Shown here in pieces: positions 1 through 11,800 of a DNA stretch of 64,000 nucleotides; the stretch's first letter is position 1, and every line of letters begins with the position of its first letter. The stretch lies in the NCBI GenBank assembly GCA_039881145.1, contig JAYKKI010000087.1, positions 9,354,001-9,418,000 on the forward strand, in the 5' to 3' direction. The position numbers were made by a program, and so were the translations under genes. This DNA comes from Druceiella hillmani. Lineage: Eukaryota; Arthropoda; Insecta; Lepidoptera; Hepialidae. The notes beneath the pieces were generated by a model. The model did no database searches and was not told where the DNA came from. It saw nothing but the letters and a program-made list of their open reading frames with translations.

Positions 1-262
1 ACCCATTTTTATATTTTGAGCCATATTGTGCTCTCAACTAACCTTTCTGGGAAGGGTTAAGTTTAATCGATTCTATGCCATATTTAAAAAGACCATATCT
101 GTTGCTAATCATTATATGACCAGAACACTGATTTCAATAAACGGCTCTCATCTCACTCATTATAGTTTGACGAGTGTTTCCTTACTCGATGATGGACTTT
201 ATCATAGCATATGAATATGAACATTGTTTTACTTTCATGTTTTTTGGACTTTGTGAATTCAG

Positions 263-515
263 TTTACAACTAAATGAAACTACGTGATATAGTATTATTT
301 CTACTTTATTTAAATTCTTTACTACAACCTAGGTTAAGGTGGAAATTAGTAAAGATTTTTGCTAATTGCCCACCTGAAGATGTTGTCATACGACGAAACC
401 TGGGTCTTCATAAAGAATTTAAATAAAAAAGAAATAATACTACATCACGTAGTTTCATTTAGTGGTGAATAATGAATTTCTACAAAATTAACTCCAAATA
501 TATTCAATAATTCGA
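263..515. repeat. Inverted-repeat hammerhead element, copy 1 (degenerate)
   Basis: Two inverted arms, about 271-335 and 397-462, share the family signature (AAATGAAACTACGTGAT, then a block rich in TTTCTACTTT, then CCTAGG). The right arm on the plus strand keeps a hammerhead-like core: CTGAAGA at 374-380, a GTTGT/ACGAC hairpin (one G-T pair) and GAAA at 395-398. Stem III reads ACCTGGGT, and stem I is lost because GTGG has become TTCA. The left arm has lost the stem II/CTGAAGA part entirely. The right outer end (about 470-512) holds the family's terminal segment. No coding potential. Probably a dead copy. Confidence 0.75.
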
Positions 516-1794
516 TTTAATCAAGTGTTTAATGATTTCTCTACTTTTTTTACTTATCCTGAAAGTAAAAACATGAAAAATTGTTTTCAATATTAATGTA
601 GATTACGATCGGAGATTGAAATATTTTCAAAACTACGGAACAAAATAACAAATACTATTGTTGTTGTGCTACAATATTATATTTATTATATAGGCAATAC
701 TTTACAGGAATTTTCTCATTATGCTCATTTTCTAACTAATTTTTAGTTAGTCTTACAAAATACATGTCATTTTAAGTTATCTAAAAAATTAACCTTAATA
801 AAATGAAATTGTTTGTAGAACATTTAATCGACTTCGATTATTTGAAATTGAGTAAGTGTACCGCTTACATGACTGAGAAAAGATCATTATTATGAACTTG
901 TAACTATTATAGTTGTAACCTTTGATAAAAAAATGGTCTTGATATTATGACAACCATGACCATATGATTACTCCCTGACTACATTTATATCTTACTTTCA
1001 ACGAAATACACTATATTAGCAAAGTCGCAAGCAGTAGCCAGCACCCATTTTTTTTAGTTTCATTTCTTAATTATAATCGATGAAAATAGCAGTCATAAAT
1101 TTGCGAAGGTCTTTGCTGAAAACCTTTTAAAATGAAGAACTCCGTGTACTAAATTAAGTTTTTAAATCATAGATAGTAATTAATATGAACTAAATACACT
1201 CTATCATATTGCCTTTCTTCACGCCATCTTTTTTTGCTCCTTTACTAATTTACAAATCCAAACAATTTACTAAATGAAATTTTTTAGTTTATGGAGATAA
1301 TTATACGAGTAGAACGAGAGGGAAATGTAACTGAAATCGATTCGGGACTGACAAAACCTGGCGTCAGAGAAATTGAACATAATTTAAAAAATCGTATATT
1401 TTGTAATATATAAATGAGTACATAATTTAGATAACAATCAGGAAAGAGCGAATCACGTCATCAGCATCCCAGGAGAAAGAGAACTTAAGATATACCACAG
1501 AATTCCCCAACATTGAACAGTACTGATACCCTAACAGAGTTCTGGACATTTATACAGAATGATAATTATTTAGTAAGACACGACTAAGGGCCATATAAAT
1601 TTGCTACTTAGCCAAATCAAATTACAGTGATGAAGCCAGAATATGGTGACAGGAATTTTTCAGTAATGAACAGCAAAGTCATTGAGTCTGGACACGTTTG
1701 ACTTGTCTTGACGTAGCAAGAAATTAATTAGGCAAATAGGTACTCAATATACGGATGCATATAATATAATTTGAACCTATATTCCATAAATCTT
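516..1794. other. AT-rich DNA without recognisable gene
   Basis: No open frame of note and no convincing conserved domain on either strand. A stretch at about 1490-1730 faintly recalls a retroelement gag in broken frames, but the match is too weak to annotate. Confidence 0.5.
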
Positions 1795-2262
1795 GATGCT
1801 GCAGATGTATTAACTGTTTAAATCATAATATTTGAAGATGTGCTGTTTTAAAATTACTCTGACAATGAATTATGAGTTCCAATTTCTCACTGCTGATGCT
1901 GCAAGGGTACTGCCCATCTAAACTTTGAGACCTTAGGATCTACTGTTTTTAAAATAGAACTTTGGGTTTTAAGAAGAGACTGTATCATTAAACTCCAAAT
2001 TCCAACTCCTTATTCCTGATGCTACAGGAATATTGCCTGCCAGACTACGAGACTTAAGGATCTACTGTCTCTAAATTAGTTTTGTGGCTCTCAAACGGAA
2101 AACCGTAAACTTCCAACCCCTCGATCTTGATGCTAATGGGTACTGCTTTTTTGAACTTGGGACTTGAGGATCTACTCTTTCTAAAATTGTGAGTAGAGCA
2201 GATTTCAATTCCTTAGCCTGATGTTAAATCGTGAGACTTGAAGATCTGTTGTTTTAGGTTAG
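1795..2262. repeat. Degenerate tandem repeat, five units of about 91-123 bp
   Basis: Five units begin with GATGCT or GATGTT at 1795, 1895, 2018, 2129 and 2220. Each full unit carries a second landmark about 50-60 bp on, close to GAGACTTGAGGATCTACTGT, followed by TTCTAAAAT. Units differ by many substitutions and small indels, so this is an old array. It directly abuts an inverted-repeat hammerhead fragment on its right. Confidence 0.75.
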
Positions 2263-2265
2263 CAT

Positions 2266-2385
2266 TGTGAATCAAAATTAAATGAAACTACGTGATGTAG
2301 TATTATTTCTACTTTCTTTAAGCTGTTAACAAAGATGTTGTGTAACCCACCTGAAAATGTTGTAATACAACGAATTTATCGTGCT
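2266..2385. repeat. Inverted-repeat hammerhead element, copy 2 (half, inactivated)
   Basis: The left outer arm (AAATTAAATGAAACTACGTGATGTAG from about 2275) is joined to part of an inner hammerhead region on the plus strand. The core is CTGAAAA instead of CTGAAGA (G8 lost), and GAAA has become GAAT, so catalysis would not be expected. The outer right arm is missing. Confidence 0.7.
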
Positions 2386-3583
2386 TTGGAGGTACTAACT
2401 TTCTAAATTATGCGATTTTTTGGCCTCGTATTTTGACGTGAATACGTCTTTAAATTTGCTACCATACGGGGGCAATCCAAAAAACTGAATGATAACAAAA
2501 TCGGGGGATACAGTTTGGCGTTTCAGTTTCGCATCTATCCTCTACATCAAAAATTAAACTACCACTGGATAGCTAAAGGATCAAATAATTCATTACGATA
2601 AGCGAGAACAGTGATGCTTCGCGCGCGGTGGAGTGGGAAGCGCCGCCATTTTGAGGTTATTTTGCTGAGCATCGAGATTTACAATTAGTATAACTTTTGA
2701 TTCGGAAAACCTACGATGTTCGTTTAAGTTTTAATCGTCAGCTGTCATCAAAATCTATCGATTGTATAAAAAACATTAGTTGAAAGTAGTAACAGTGAAT
2801 ATAATAAGGTGTTAGAATAAAAAAATATTATCAAAAATATATTATATCGGCCTATACGCTATTGTAACCCAATAATTATTGGTTTCCTTGCTTTTATCCT
2901 AAATACATAAATAAAAATGGGTGCGTGTACTTATGTATGCGCGTGAGAAGTTATACTTCTTTGGCATCATTAAATAATACATACGGATGGATAACCTCAA
3001 TTATATTGGAGCACTTGAAAAAGTCTATAAATACAATTTTTTCACTAATATTTACGAATAGTAAATATATTAATCAAAATATTGAATTTAAATCACTACT
3101 GAATATAATTTATCAGCACATATATAAATCGCACTTATATTTTTTTATCCAATAAATTCAAATGAAAAAGCGGCTCACTGCGTCAATATTATGTACTTGA
3201 AGTATTTTTGTTACGTGAAATTAATAATCATATCTATCAAAAGATGGCGCTGCGCTGATGTAAGAAAATTATAAGCTAATTGATATTTTAATTCTGTATG
3301 AAAAGTGAACACAAAATAAAGATAACAACAATATTACCATAAAGCTAAATGCCTTATGGTAATAGTGTTTTTATCTATTATCTGCATCAATTAAAATCAT
3401 CATCAAGTAAATCTGCATCAAATGGTAATATTGTTTTTAAATATCATCTGCCTCTCTGTATAAGTATTTATCTGTGAAACTTGGATATTAGATTTATTAG
3501 TAATATAAATAAAGAATCACAATTAATGACATCAAACATTTTTAAATTATTTGAAAGAGAAATAAAATGCAGAATCTAAAAAT
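2386..3583. other. AT-rich DNA with a small GC-rich patch
   Basis: Mostly featureless. About 2608-2660 is locally GC-rich with clustered CpG (GCGCGCGGTGG, then GCGCCGCCATTTTGAGG), a pattern often seen at transposon ends, but no element boundary can be set. The 76-codon frame at 2925-3155 resembles no protein I know. Confidence 0.4.
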
Positions 3584-3589
3584 AAAAAA
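3584..3589 (-). terminator. RNA polymerase III terminator of tRNA-Ala
   Basis: On the minus strand a run of six T lies 8 nt after the tRNA 3' end. That is the usual position and length for a Pol III stop, and it supports the tRNA gene being a transcription unit and not a chance copy. Confidence 0.75.
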
Positions 3590-3596
3590 CTTGTCT

Positions 3597-3669
3597 TGGA
3601 GGCGCCGGGTATCGATCTCGGTACCTCTCACATGCTAAGCGAGCACTCTACCATCTGAGCTACGCCCCC
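3597..3669 (-). tRNA. tRNA-Ala (anticodon AGC)
   Basis: A 73-nt cloverleaf on the minus strand, without intron. The acceptor stem is GGGGGCG paired with CGCCTCC (one G-T pair), with discriminator A. The anticodon loop is TTAGCAT, giving AGC for alanine. The anticodon stem is CTCGC/GTGAG with one G-T pair. Internal promoters fit: box A begins TAGCTCAGATGG, and box B contains GATCGATAC. The 3' CCA is not encoded, as expected for a eukaryotic nuclear gene, and a T6 Pol III stop follows. Oddities: the D stem ends with a G-T pair and the T stem (CCGAG/CCCGG) has an A-C mismatch. It may therefore be a slightly decayed copy. Identity is clear; activity is likely but not certain. Confidence 0.9.
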
Positions 3670-4277
3670 AACGTAAGTTTCGTAAAAAGAAAATTGGTAT
3701 TAATACATAGTCTCAATAACTGCAACTTCATACTGTAACTTTTGTGTGACGAATCTTAAAATTTCACTCTCATGATTTTTTCATAAAGCGCCTAAAGAAG
3801 TATAACTTCAAAAATATTTTATTTAAAAAATATAACCCGTTAAATAGACGTATTCACGTATAACCCACGGCCGTATCCATGATACAGCCACACCCAATTT
3901 TTTAAATTAGTATTGGGGGTCTCAAAAAAAATTAATTTTGCATTGGAATATGAATTCATTAAAGATCAGATACCAGATTCCAATTTTATTTTGTGTATGT
4001 TAATTCATGTCACCGGAGTTAATTAACTAATTTGGATAATTTTTACTTTAATAGCTCAGTGTAGTACATTGAAAATTGGTTATAATATGTAATGGAAATG
4101 AAAGGTACTTTACAGAATTCCTCAATAATATACAGCATAATTACCGTGATTAAGTTTGTATGATATAGATCTAATGAAAATCTGGTACTGAAATTTCTAA
4201 AATTTTGACACCGTTAGTGTCTCTTAAATAAATACGGTAGAAAAATCAGAGTAAAATCTTGGAGTTGAAAGATGGTC
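3670..4277. other. AT-rich DNA with a dispersed-repeat fragment
   Basis: No gene seen. About 3770-3810 (TTTTTTCATAAAGCGCCTAAAG, then AAGTATAACTTCAAAAA) resembles about 62605-62655 later in the window, so both are probably pieces of one dispersed repeat. Confidence 0.4.
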
Positions 4278-4490
4278 CACAATTAAATGAAACTACGTGA
4301 TGTAGTATTAGTTCTACTTTCTTTAAGTTCTTGTTAATAGCCCACCTGAAGATGTAATAAAACGAAACCTAGGTCGTGGTAAAGAACTTAAAGAAAGTAG
4401 AAATAATACTACATCACGTAGTTTCATTTAATTGTGAATAATGAATTTTTACAAAATTAACGCCAAATATATTCAATATTTGAAAGGTGG
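4278..4490. repeat. Inverted-repeat hammerhead element, copy 3
   Basis: The outer arms at about 4279-4333 and 4384-4436 are near-perfect inverted copies (CACAATTAAATGAAACTACG and its complement). The terminal segment TTTTTACAAAATTAACGCC runs on to about 4480. Only the right arm keeps the hammerhead core. The left arm jumps straight from the outer block to the centre. No open frame. Confidence 0.8.
4342..4379 (+). ncRNA. Hammerhead ribozyme motif (type I), weakened stem II
   Basis: Stem I is CCAC 4342-4345 with GTGG 4376-4379. CTGAAGA is at 4346-4352 and GAAA at 4364-4367, overlapping the palindromic stem III ACCTAGGT (4367-4374). The predicted cleavage site is after C4375. Stem II has lost three bases compared with the family consensus, leaving about two pairs, so activity is doubtful although all core residues are present. 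Confidence 0.5.
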
Positions 4491-5390
4491 TGAGAAAAAC
4501 ATTTTACTGATGAGAGGTAAACGAATCTAGTAAGGATTTTTTTTTCAATTTTATTGACATAAACAAGAAAATAACTAAATAAATAGGTCGGTAAACATTT
4601 TCCAAGTGCATACGAAGTCATGAAGTAACTGAGTGAAATGTAGCACCCATGTAAATGTATGAATGTGAATGTCAGAGAGGAAAGAAGCATCAACTTGGGG
4701 CTGATTCCAAAAATCTTTGGCAGCAGCAATATTTTGCAAATTTGTTATGTTCGGAAACGATATTGTAACGCAAAAGTTCCAACTTAGTACTCGAATTTTC
4801 ATTATTTTTTACTTTTCATTCGAAGTTTATCTGAAGTCAGTTGAATTTTTGAATGTTTTATTTAGATTTCTTATTACCAATTCTTGATATAATAAAAACG
4901 TAATACATAAGCGTGTATGAGGTTACATTTTTAAGTAATATTATGTTTTTGTTATAGAAAAATTATTAATAATAAATAAATATAACGATAAATACCACTC
5001 GTTTTTTTAATGTTGACTGCCTAAATTAAGTAAACATAATTGATATTATTATTTATTCCGTCTTGTCGAAATTAATTTTTTATCTATTTTTCGAATTTAC
5101 GTCTCTTTTCTCCGACTTATTGATATTGCCAGTTTCATGAATTAGTTGTTACATATGTAGGATATAATCTGTATATTTTTAATCTTTTTATTTCAAAGAA
5201 TTTCGTTGAAATGGCATTTGCCACTATTATGAAAAATAATCTGAAAATAAATAATACAAGATTTCTCATTTGTCTGATTGAAGATTTAAAGAAAACTGTT
5301 AAGGAATTAATTTTTCATTTTTGAATTTTATTTTACAGTAATTTCCTCTAACACCCAGAAACAACATTATATGGACTTCCGCCGGTTCAC
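4491..5390. other. AT-rich DNA, nothing recognised
   Basis: Two overlapping short frames on the minus strand (4457-4802) have no recognisable domain. No repeat structure seen beyond low-complexity AT. Confidence 0.45.
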
Positions 5391-5560
5391 TTCAATAATA
5401 TATAATTATTGAATAAATTTGGCGTTATTTTGTAGAAATTCATTATTCACATTATAGTATTATTTCTACCTTCTTTAAGTTCTTTACCACGACCTAGGTT
5501 TCGTTGTATTACAACATCTTCAGGTTTGCTAATAGTAAAGATTCGTAGAATCTTTGCTAA
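5391..5560. repeat. Inverted-repeat hammerhead element, copy 4 (left half)
   Basis: This copy begins with the terminal segment (TTGAATAAATTTGGCGTTA, about 5409), lacks the AAATGAAACTACG block, and continues through TTTCTACCTTCTTTAAG to the hammerhead core in antisense orientation. A short imperfect inverted repeat (TTTGCTAATAG) closes the centre at about 5526-5563. The right arm is absent. Confidence 0.75.
5487..5527 (-). ncRNA. Hammerhead ribozyme motif (type I), damaged stem I
   Basis: Read on the minus strand: CTGAAGA (5523-5517), one extra T, a perfect 5-bp stem II GTTGT/ACAAC with loop AAT, GAAA (5502-5499), ACCTAGGT, then C (5491) and GTGG (5490-5487). The 5' half of stem I is AAAC instead of CCAC, so only two of four pairs form. 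Confidence 0.5.
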
Positions 5561-7260
5561 TAGCCAGCGACAATATGATGGCGAGCGCATCTTTGTGCCG
5601 AGGGATTTTGTCCTTATGAAAATGCAAAGTAGTTACGCTTATTCAGAACCGCCCTTGCGAATGGTTCAATTTTCAAATGACAATTTTTATATTTTTTATA
5701 TTGAAAAATATTTGGTTTCTCTTTACTTTAAGTACGTTTTCATGGCTTGTTTTTTTCATTAACGTGGTTCAATTTTAAGAGATAGACATATACTGGTGCA
5801 GACTTTTTTGTTGAACAATTTAAGTGGAATAATCTTGCCAGATATTGCTTTCACATATCAAGACATATCATTACGCCGTACATGTCAAGAAAATTCATGG
5901 ATTTTTTCACGTCTTCATCGACATTTCAGTAGTACTGAGATTAATCAACACGACAGACCGACAGATACAGGGATAAAACGGTTTTACTGGCTGAAATAAA
6001 CTGGGGTAATGAAGAAATAGAGATCGGGGCGATTAAGACTAAAATTCATGTTAGTTGCTGATTTATTTGTTTTTGGACAACGTAAATCTAATTATTATGA
6101 GCCACAAGTAAATATAAAGAATATATCGCATGGTGTAAAGAACATATCAACTCAATACTTTCTTTCACTTTACCATAATAATATAGTGTCTTTAGTATTA
6201 AAATAATAATAGAGAATGGTCTGTATATTTACGTTTATTTCACTGGTAAATATCGAAACAGATTTAAATGAAATTTTCCATGTATGTAAAGTACATCATA
6301 AAATATATAGTACATATTCTTACGTTACCATAGCACTGAATATAATATATATATATATATATTGCTATAAAATATTATTGAAATGTATAAATTTTTATTT
6401 GAGGAGAAAAACAGTTTTCCATATTTTCCCAAGACCATGCTGGTAAAGCCATGGACTAAAGCTAATTTGTAATAAAAGCTAAATATTTAAAAACCAGAAC
6501 AATATATTTTCCTCAATGCGTTACACTCGAAAGCCCACGTTTAATCTTCTACGCATCAAAGGAATAACAAAAAACCGGAAAAATAGATTAAAGCTTCAAG
6601 TTAAAAAAGGTCACGAGGAAAAGTTCAACAAGTATTCAGAAAGGATAGGGTTCGGTGATATAATTTATGATAAACTCGACTCCTATATCCGTTTCTTCGA
6701 AAGTTCGTTTTATGATTTCACCGAAAGGCGGAGATGTTTTTTGTTTTTATTCATTTCTTTCCAACATAATTAAATAGCTTATGTATAACCGTATATAAAT
6801 ATAACTGTATGTTGATGTGAATAAGAATCAAACTAACACTCAAAATAACAAATTTGTACAGTTGTTTGTTTTACCTCACTAAAGTGGTTTAAGAAAACAT
6901 TGAAGCATTATTATTATTACTTAAGAAAACTTGTTAATAAAATTGACTCTTGTATAGTTTAATGCATTTGATGAGATGGTCTTTTCGATTTAGTACTACT
7001 TGTAATATTGTTGTAAACAATTTTATGTGACAAAAATATTATTCAAGCTATTAATGGACGGGCTAATTTTAATGCAAAACATATTTCTATCAAAATAGAA
7101 TTCATGTAAAAATGTGCAGAAAAAAATATGATATAGCTGTTAAACAAAAATAGACCAAATAATTCATAGGATTTGGATGAATCCGCTTTGAGAGATCAGG
7201 AAGGGAAAAATGTTAAAAATCATTAAAATTAAACGATAAAAGTTATCACTAATATGAAAT

Positions 7261-7317
<57 letters not shown>

Positions 7318-7927
7318 TAAACGTCTCAAAAACTTATACGTAGACTTGCAAAAACCCTGCATTTTCATAATTTTAGTTTCAGTTGTGTTAGAAATAAAGG
7401 GAAAGGTTTTTTATATTTTTAAAAATATCTCTGAAATGTACTACCCACTTAGATTAATAAAGGTATAGATATGTTCTCTCCATACTCTAAGCGAATGAAA
7501 TGTGTCCCACGGATTACGACGAGGCCAAATGACGAGGTGGGGTCCGCCCCTAATTATCAAGTGAGTTAGTATGTGTTACCTCGATATGAAATATTCATAT
7601 TATTTATTCAAGCATAACATTGACTATTTAAAGTGAAATAAATATTATAACCCTTTCGGTGTTTGGAATAAGCAAAATTGAACAGAAACTCATATAGCCT
7701 ATAAATTCTGTAACAAAGTAATACCAATATACCTAATGTATTTTAAACACGACGAAATAATATCACAAAGATACGATTATGTTGACGACTTCATCCATAA
7801 AGTGGTTGTTCCTAATGGGACTAAGGAACTAAAATAACAACAGTATTTTAATTCACGTAATTCTCATTAATTAATATATTACTAAATACTGAATGACATT
7901 ATATAAATAGGACACTATAACAACAAT
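5561..7927. other. AT-rich DNA with AT microsatellites
   Basis: The open frames at 5526-5762, 5796-5999, 6216-6446 and 6516-6773 (60-85 codons) show no known domain. A short (AT)n tract lies at about 6341-6362. A GC-rich patch at about 7500-7555 (GGTGGGGTCCGCCCC) looks like a transposon edge but has no partner in the window. Confidence 0.4.
7261..7315. repeat. (TA)n microsatellite
   Basis: About 55 bp, nearly pure TA after one C interruption. Confidence 0.95.
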
Positions 7928-8032
7928 ATGAATACTGAATATATTTGGCGTCACCCCAAGTAGTAAAGAAATTAAAGAAAGTAGAAATAATACTATATCA
8001 CGTAGTTTCATTTAATTGTGAACAATATGAAT
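7928..8032. repeat. Inverted-repeat hammerhead element, copy 5 (core lost)
   Basis: A terminal segment (ACTGAATATATTTGGCGTCA) is fused to the outer right arm (TTAAAGAAAGTAGAAATAATAC to TTTCATTTAATTGTGAAC). The whole hammerhead part is deleted. It lies about 220 bp from the THAP pseudogene. Confidence 0.7.
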
Positions 8033-8249
8033 GTAAAAAGCATAATATAACTAATTTATTATCTTTGTTTAGTGAAGCCAAAATCAGCAATAATAACAAT
8101 AAACATTTTTTATTTTCTTTTCGATATCTTATTTCGATATGAATCTAAAACTTCAATATTGTCACACAATTGTGCGAATATCTCTTCTCCCATATATTGT
8201 TTACTTTTTATTGTATTTAAAATATAACTTAACTTGGTAGTATTCTTTC

Positions 8250-8802
8250 ATAAGCGCCCGTTAGGTCTTTTTAGTTGCTTAACTTTAGCTTCACATTTTT
8301 TAGCAAGCAGGGTTGAACTCAACATTTTCTTCCGTAAATATTTTTTCCTTGGTGTTGCTGGAACAGAACCGATATCCGATACGACGACATCATGCGAAAT
8401 ATCACATCCTTCGTTCTCTGGTGTAAATGTCTTGACTTTTGGTGTAGATGTTTCGACACTAGATCTACGGGATGCTTCTTTCTCAAACCAGAGAGTAACT
8501 TGTGTATACTGAAGTATAAAAAAGGCATATTTAATATACATCCACTAGAATGAAATTATTTATGAAGGTTCGTAAAAACTAAAAATATGAATAAGCTGAA
8601 GGGAAGAATAATAATCAAAATATACTTACCAAGACGTAGGGCAGAGCTGTCTTTATTAATAACTATCGATCGGATTTAGTTGTATAGAGGTCACCCGCGA
8701 GAAGATGTTTATGGCACAATACGCTAGCTCTTGACACCACGTATCATCACGTCGATCTTCTCTCACTATTTTCGTCTTTTCAGAATTTCATTTCTTGGGA
8801 AC
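8250..8802 (-). pseudogene. THAP-domain gene remnant (two exons)
   Basis: THAP domains are C2CH zinc-finger DNA-binding modules, found in P-element-type transposases and domesticated relatives. On the minus strand an exon at 8802-8630 starts after a CAG acceptor with FPRNEILKRRK, and in another frame gives VLCHKHLLAGDLY and ALPYVL. These match the C-terminal half of a THAP domain: the Cys/His zinc ligands and the AVPxxF-like box. A GTAAGT donor follows at 8629. The next exon begins at 8508 after TTTTTTATACTTCAG, giving a 121-bp intron and a joined frame across the splice. It encodes YTQVTLWFEKEASRR, then a basic, coiled-coil-like TPRKKYLRKK segment typical of proteins with an N-terminal THAP domain. 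Two stops and at least two frameshifts in the first exon and a frameshift near 8255 mark it as dead. The N-terminal zinc ligands were not found. I cannot decide between a transposase and a host THAP gene. Confidence 0.6.
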
Positions 8803-8814
8803 CTGCGTCCATGT

Positions 8815-8862
8815 TAATACGTATATTCAACATTTAAAAAATAATACGTATATTCAACATTT
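8815..8862 (+). repeat. Short direct repeat, 21 bp twice
   Basis: TAATACGTATATTCAACATTT occurs at 8815-8835 and again at 8842-8862 (period 27), just upstream of the THAP exon on the minus strand. It looks like a local duplication. Confidence 0.85.
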
Positions 8863-11800
8863 TTTCAGTAATTACCCCAAATATATCATTAAAATAATAT
8901 CTCCTAATATACTGCGACAAGCTTTTATATCGTATTCCAAATATTTATGGACCTGCAAAATACAAGAAGAGTAAATGAGTAACACATATAATATCATTAT
9001 ATTATTGTTTTATTAAGTAATATTAAATACTCAGGTCAATATCTACAATACCCAGAAACATACGCAGCCCTAAAACTATGAACAAAAGAATCGACCCAAC
9101 CTACGTTCACATTATGTTTCTCTCTCACTTTTATTAGGGAAGAACAAAACAGAAAATTACTAGTATCCTTGTCAACAATACTGTAAAAAACGATTTATTA
9201 TAAATTCACATAAATATAACTATGACTACAATAAGTAATAACGGAAGGTATATCAAGAGGTTGGTAAATAAAATAGTGTAATTATAAATTAAATGTGAAT
9301 CTATACTTTTTTTAGAATTTTTTGGAGTAATTTTTACAGATTTTCATTGCACACGACGGCATATTATCTTTGTCTTACACGTCTACTCGCTTGAGTGGGC
9401 AACGAAGGGTTAATTGAAAAGACAAGAGACTTTTGAATGTTAGATTGTCTTTCGGAGGATCAGTTTTAAAAGATCACTTGTATATGTTACAAAGTCATTG
9501 ACTATCCACAGCAAAAATGATCCGATGATAAGGATTCTTTTCCAAGCAAAACAGAGGATTTAATATAATAACTGCTCAATATTCATATGTTTTCTCGATA
9601 AAATGCTAACATTTAGATTATAAGTTGTAAAGATCGCTTATTGATGTATTAGACATACATTACAGTACAAAATAAAAGCGCGGTGATGGAGTCACCACAA
9701 CTCTTCAACCGAGTGATTTGCAATTGTTAAGTAACATCATTCTCCCGACTGAATTGTACATGAAACACTATGTGTTTTCTTAGCATGAGGGTAAAACACC
9801 GAGTTTGTTAAACACTCGTCACTTACGACATATCAAAAGATATATATTACAAAACGGAATGTAGTGTTATCTTTGTTGTACGAATTTTATGACATAATTT
9901 AATTTTTGATTCCATTTAAATAATCGGTTCTACTTATTTAAAATTCATTTTTGGTTATTGAATTATGTGTGATTTATTATTTTAATTTAATTTTCTTTAA
10001 CTTCATTTTAACTACAATATCACAATTATTTATATTGTGTCTACTAATTATTGATTTTTTCACAAACAAAACTTTGATAAAATTATTTGATTGTATTGAA
10101 ATGTAATTAAAAAAGCGAGGCAAATGAGGCATTGCTCCTAATTCATTCGTTTTCCTAAGTCCTATTCTACTAAATACATTTATTGATTCTTTTTCCTACG
10201 TGAATTGTTGGACCTAAACCCAAAACCTAAATATAAAAAAAAATATAAACAAAAACTCTCGTTACACCAAAAATGAGAAATACACACAAATTACTTCTCA
10301 AAGCAAGTGAAACGAACCACTACTGTTTATCACTAAGAAGATCCTTAATGATACTTTTGTCTCCATCGTCACATACTGATGTTTTTGTCTCCATAATCAC
10401 ATATGATATTCTATATTAATTTTCGAAACGTAATATTGTTAAGATTTTGAAACATAATTTATACATTGAAACCTTCCAGTTGCTAAAACAATTTTTTATA
10501 GTTATTTACAAATATTATTATTATTTTTGGTGATATAAATTAATTATAAATTCGCCCAACACAAAAGTTTTCAAACTGATAGTGATAGGAAAGCCTGTAG
10601 AATGTTCCAAATAAAATTCATCGTTTAATTCTTATATTCCCTGAAATAGTAATCGTTATTGAATTATCACTATACTTTAAATAATAACATCACACATTTA
10701 AAATAGATTTTATGTCTTTATCTATATTTAAAGTGTATTCAAATTACCTAGTTATGAAAATTGTTATCTTACACGAGTTAAATCTAGGGTAAAATTACTT
10801 ACACATATACTACAGCGTTACAAAATTTACATAATTATAAGAATTTAATTATTCAAAATATTAGAATATCTCTTCAGTATCGGCACCCAAATAATTTATC
10901 CTGAGAGGAATAATGAAAATGAACAAAAGTTTAATTTGGATCGAATGATATCAATATTATTTAACAAAAAATAATAATATTCACATACTTCACGTTCAAG
11001 GTTTGATATGCAAAAATCACCTTTATTATTTTAAACACTCCGTTTTCGTGAATTATTTCTATCCAATTTTTATTTCCAACACGCAATTAAATTTATAAGG
11101 TTTTAACGAGATACATATCTTATGATATAAAGTATGGTTAAAGATACTTATGATATCTTATGATATAAAGTATATTACAAGAAATATATGAAAATATGGC
11201 GTTCCCACTTTTATTTCCAAAAGTACTGAGCGAAAAATCATGACAAGGACAGCTTTGGTATAATCTGATTAGTAGATTACAAGAAAATCGTAGCGATGAT
11301 CCTTAGATAGATTAATTTTGTAAATATGCGTCATGTTCTACACCTGTGAAAGATATAGTAGGCTGTATGTATATTTAGATTGTTATAAGTTAATATAGTA
11401 GTTCAATAGAAATACTAAGTACCCTAAAATATTTATAAGTGCCTTAAAATGTACGGAACCCTTAGTCTGAGTTCTTTTTGTGCTTGACAGGTTTTTTTCG
11501 TGATTTTTACTTAAGCAGTTTAAAAATTGGATTTATATTTTTGTACATATTTTTATGGACGTTTTCAACAATATTTGTAGAAGTATATTGTAAGAAGAAA
11601 ATATTTTGTAATTCTTATTACCTGAGATTGAGGAAATATGAAAGCAAAATTCGTGTCATTTCTTTGGCCTTCTGTATTTAAGTTTCCATTTTCGAAATCA
11701 TTATGTCTTATTATGCTCTAAATATTGAGTTTGTACTTCAAACGGTTCATAAGAAAAGCGTCTTCAATAGAAGAATATAGGAACGGACACGTCAGTGGTC

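Noticed and set aside
1490..1730. Faint gag-like peptide pieces (EARIW.QEFFSNEQQ and neighbours) in shifted frames, plus strand
   Set aside because: Only one short stretch is suggestive, there is no zinc knuckle, protease or LTR nearby, and the frames are heavily broken.
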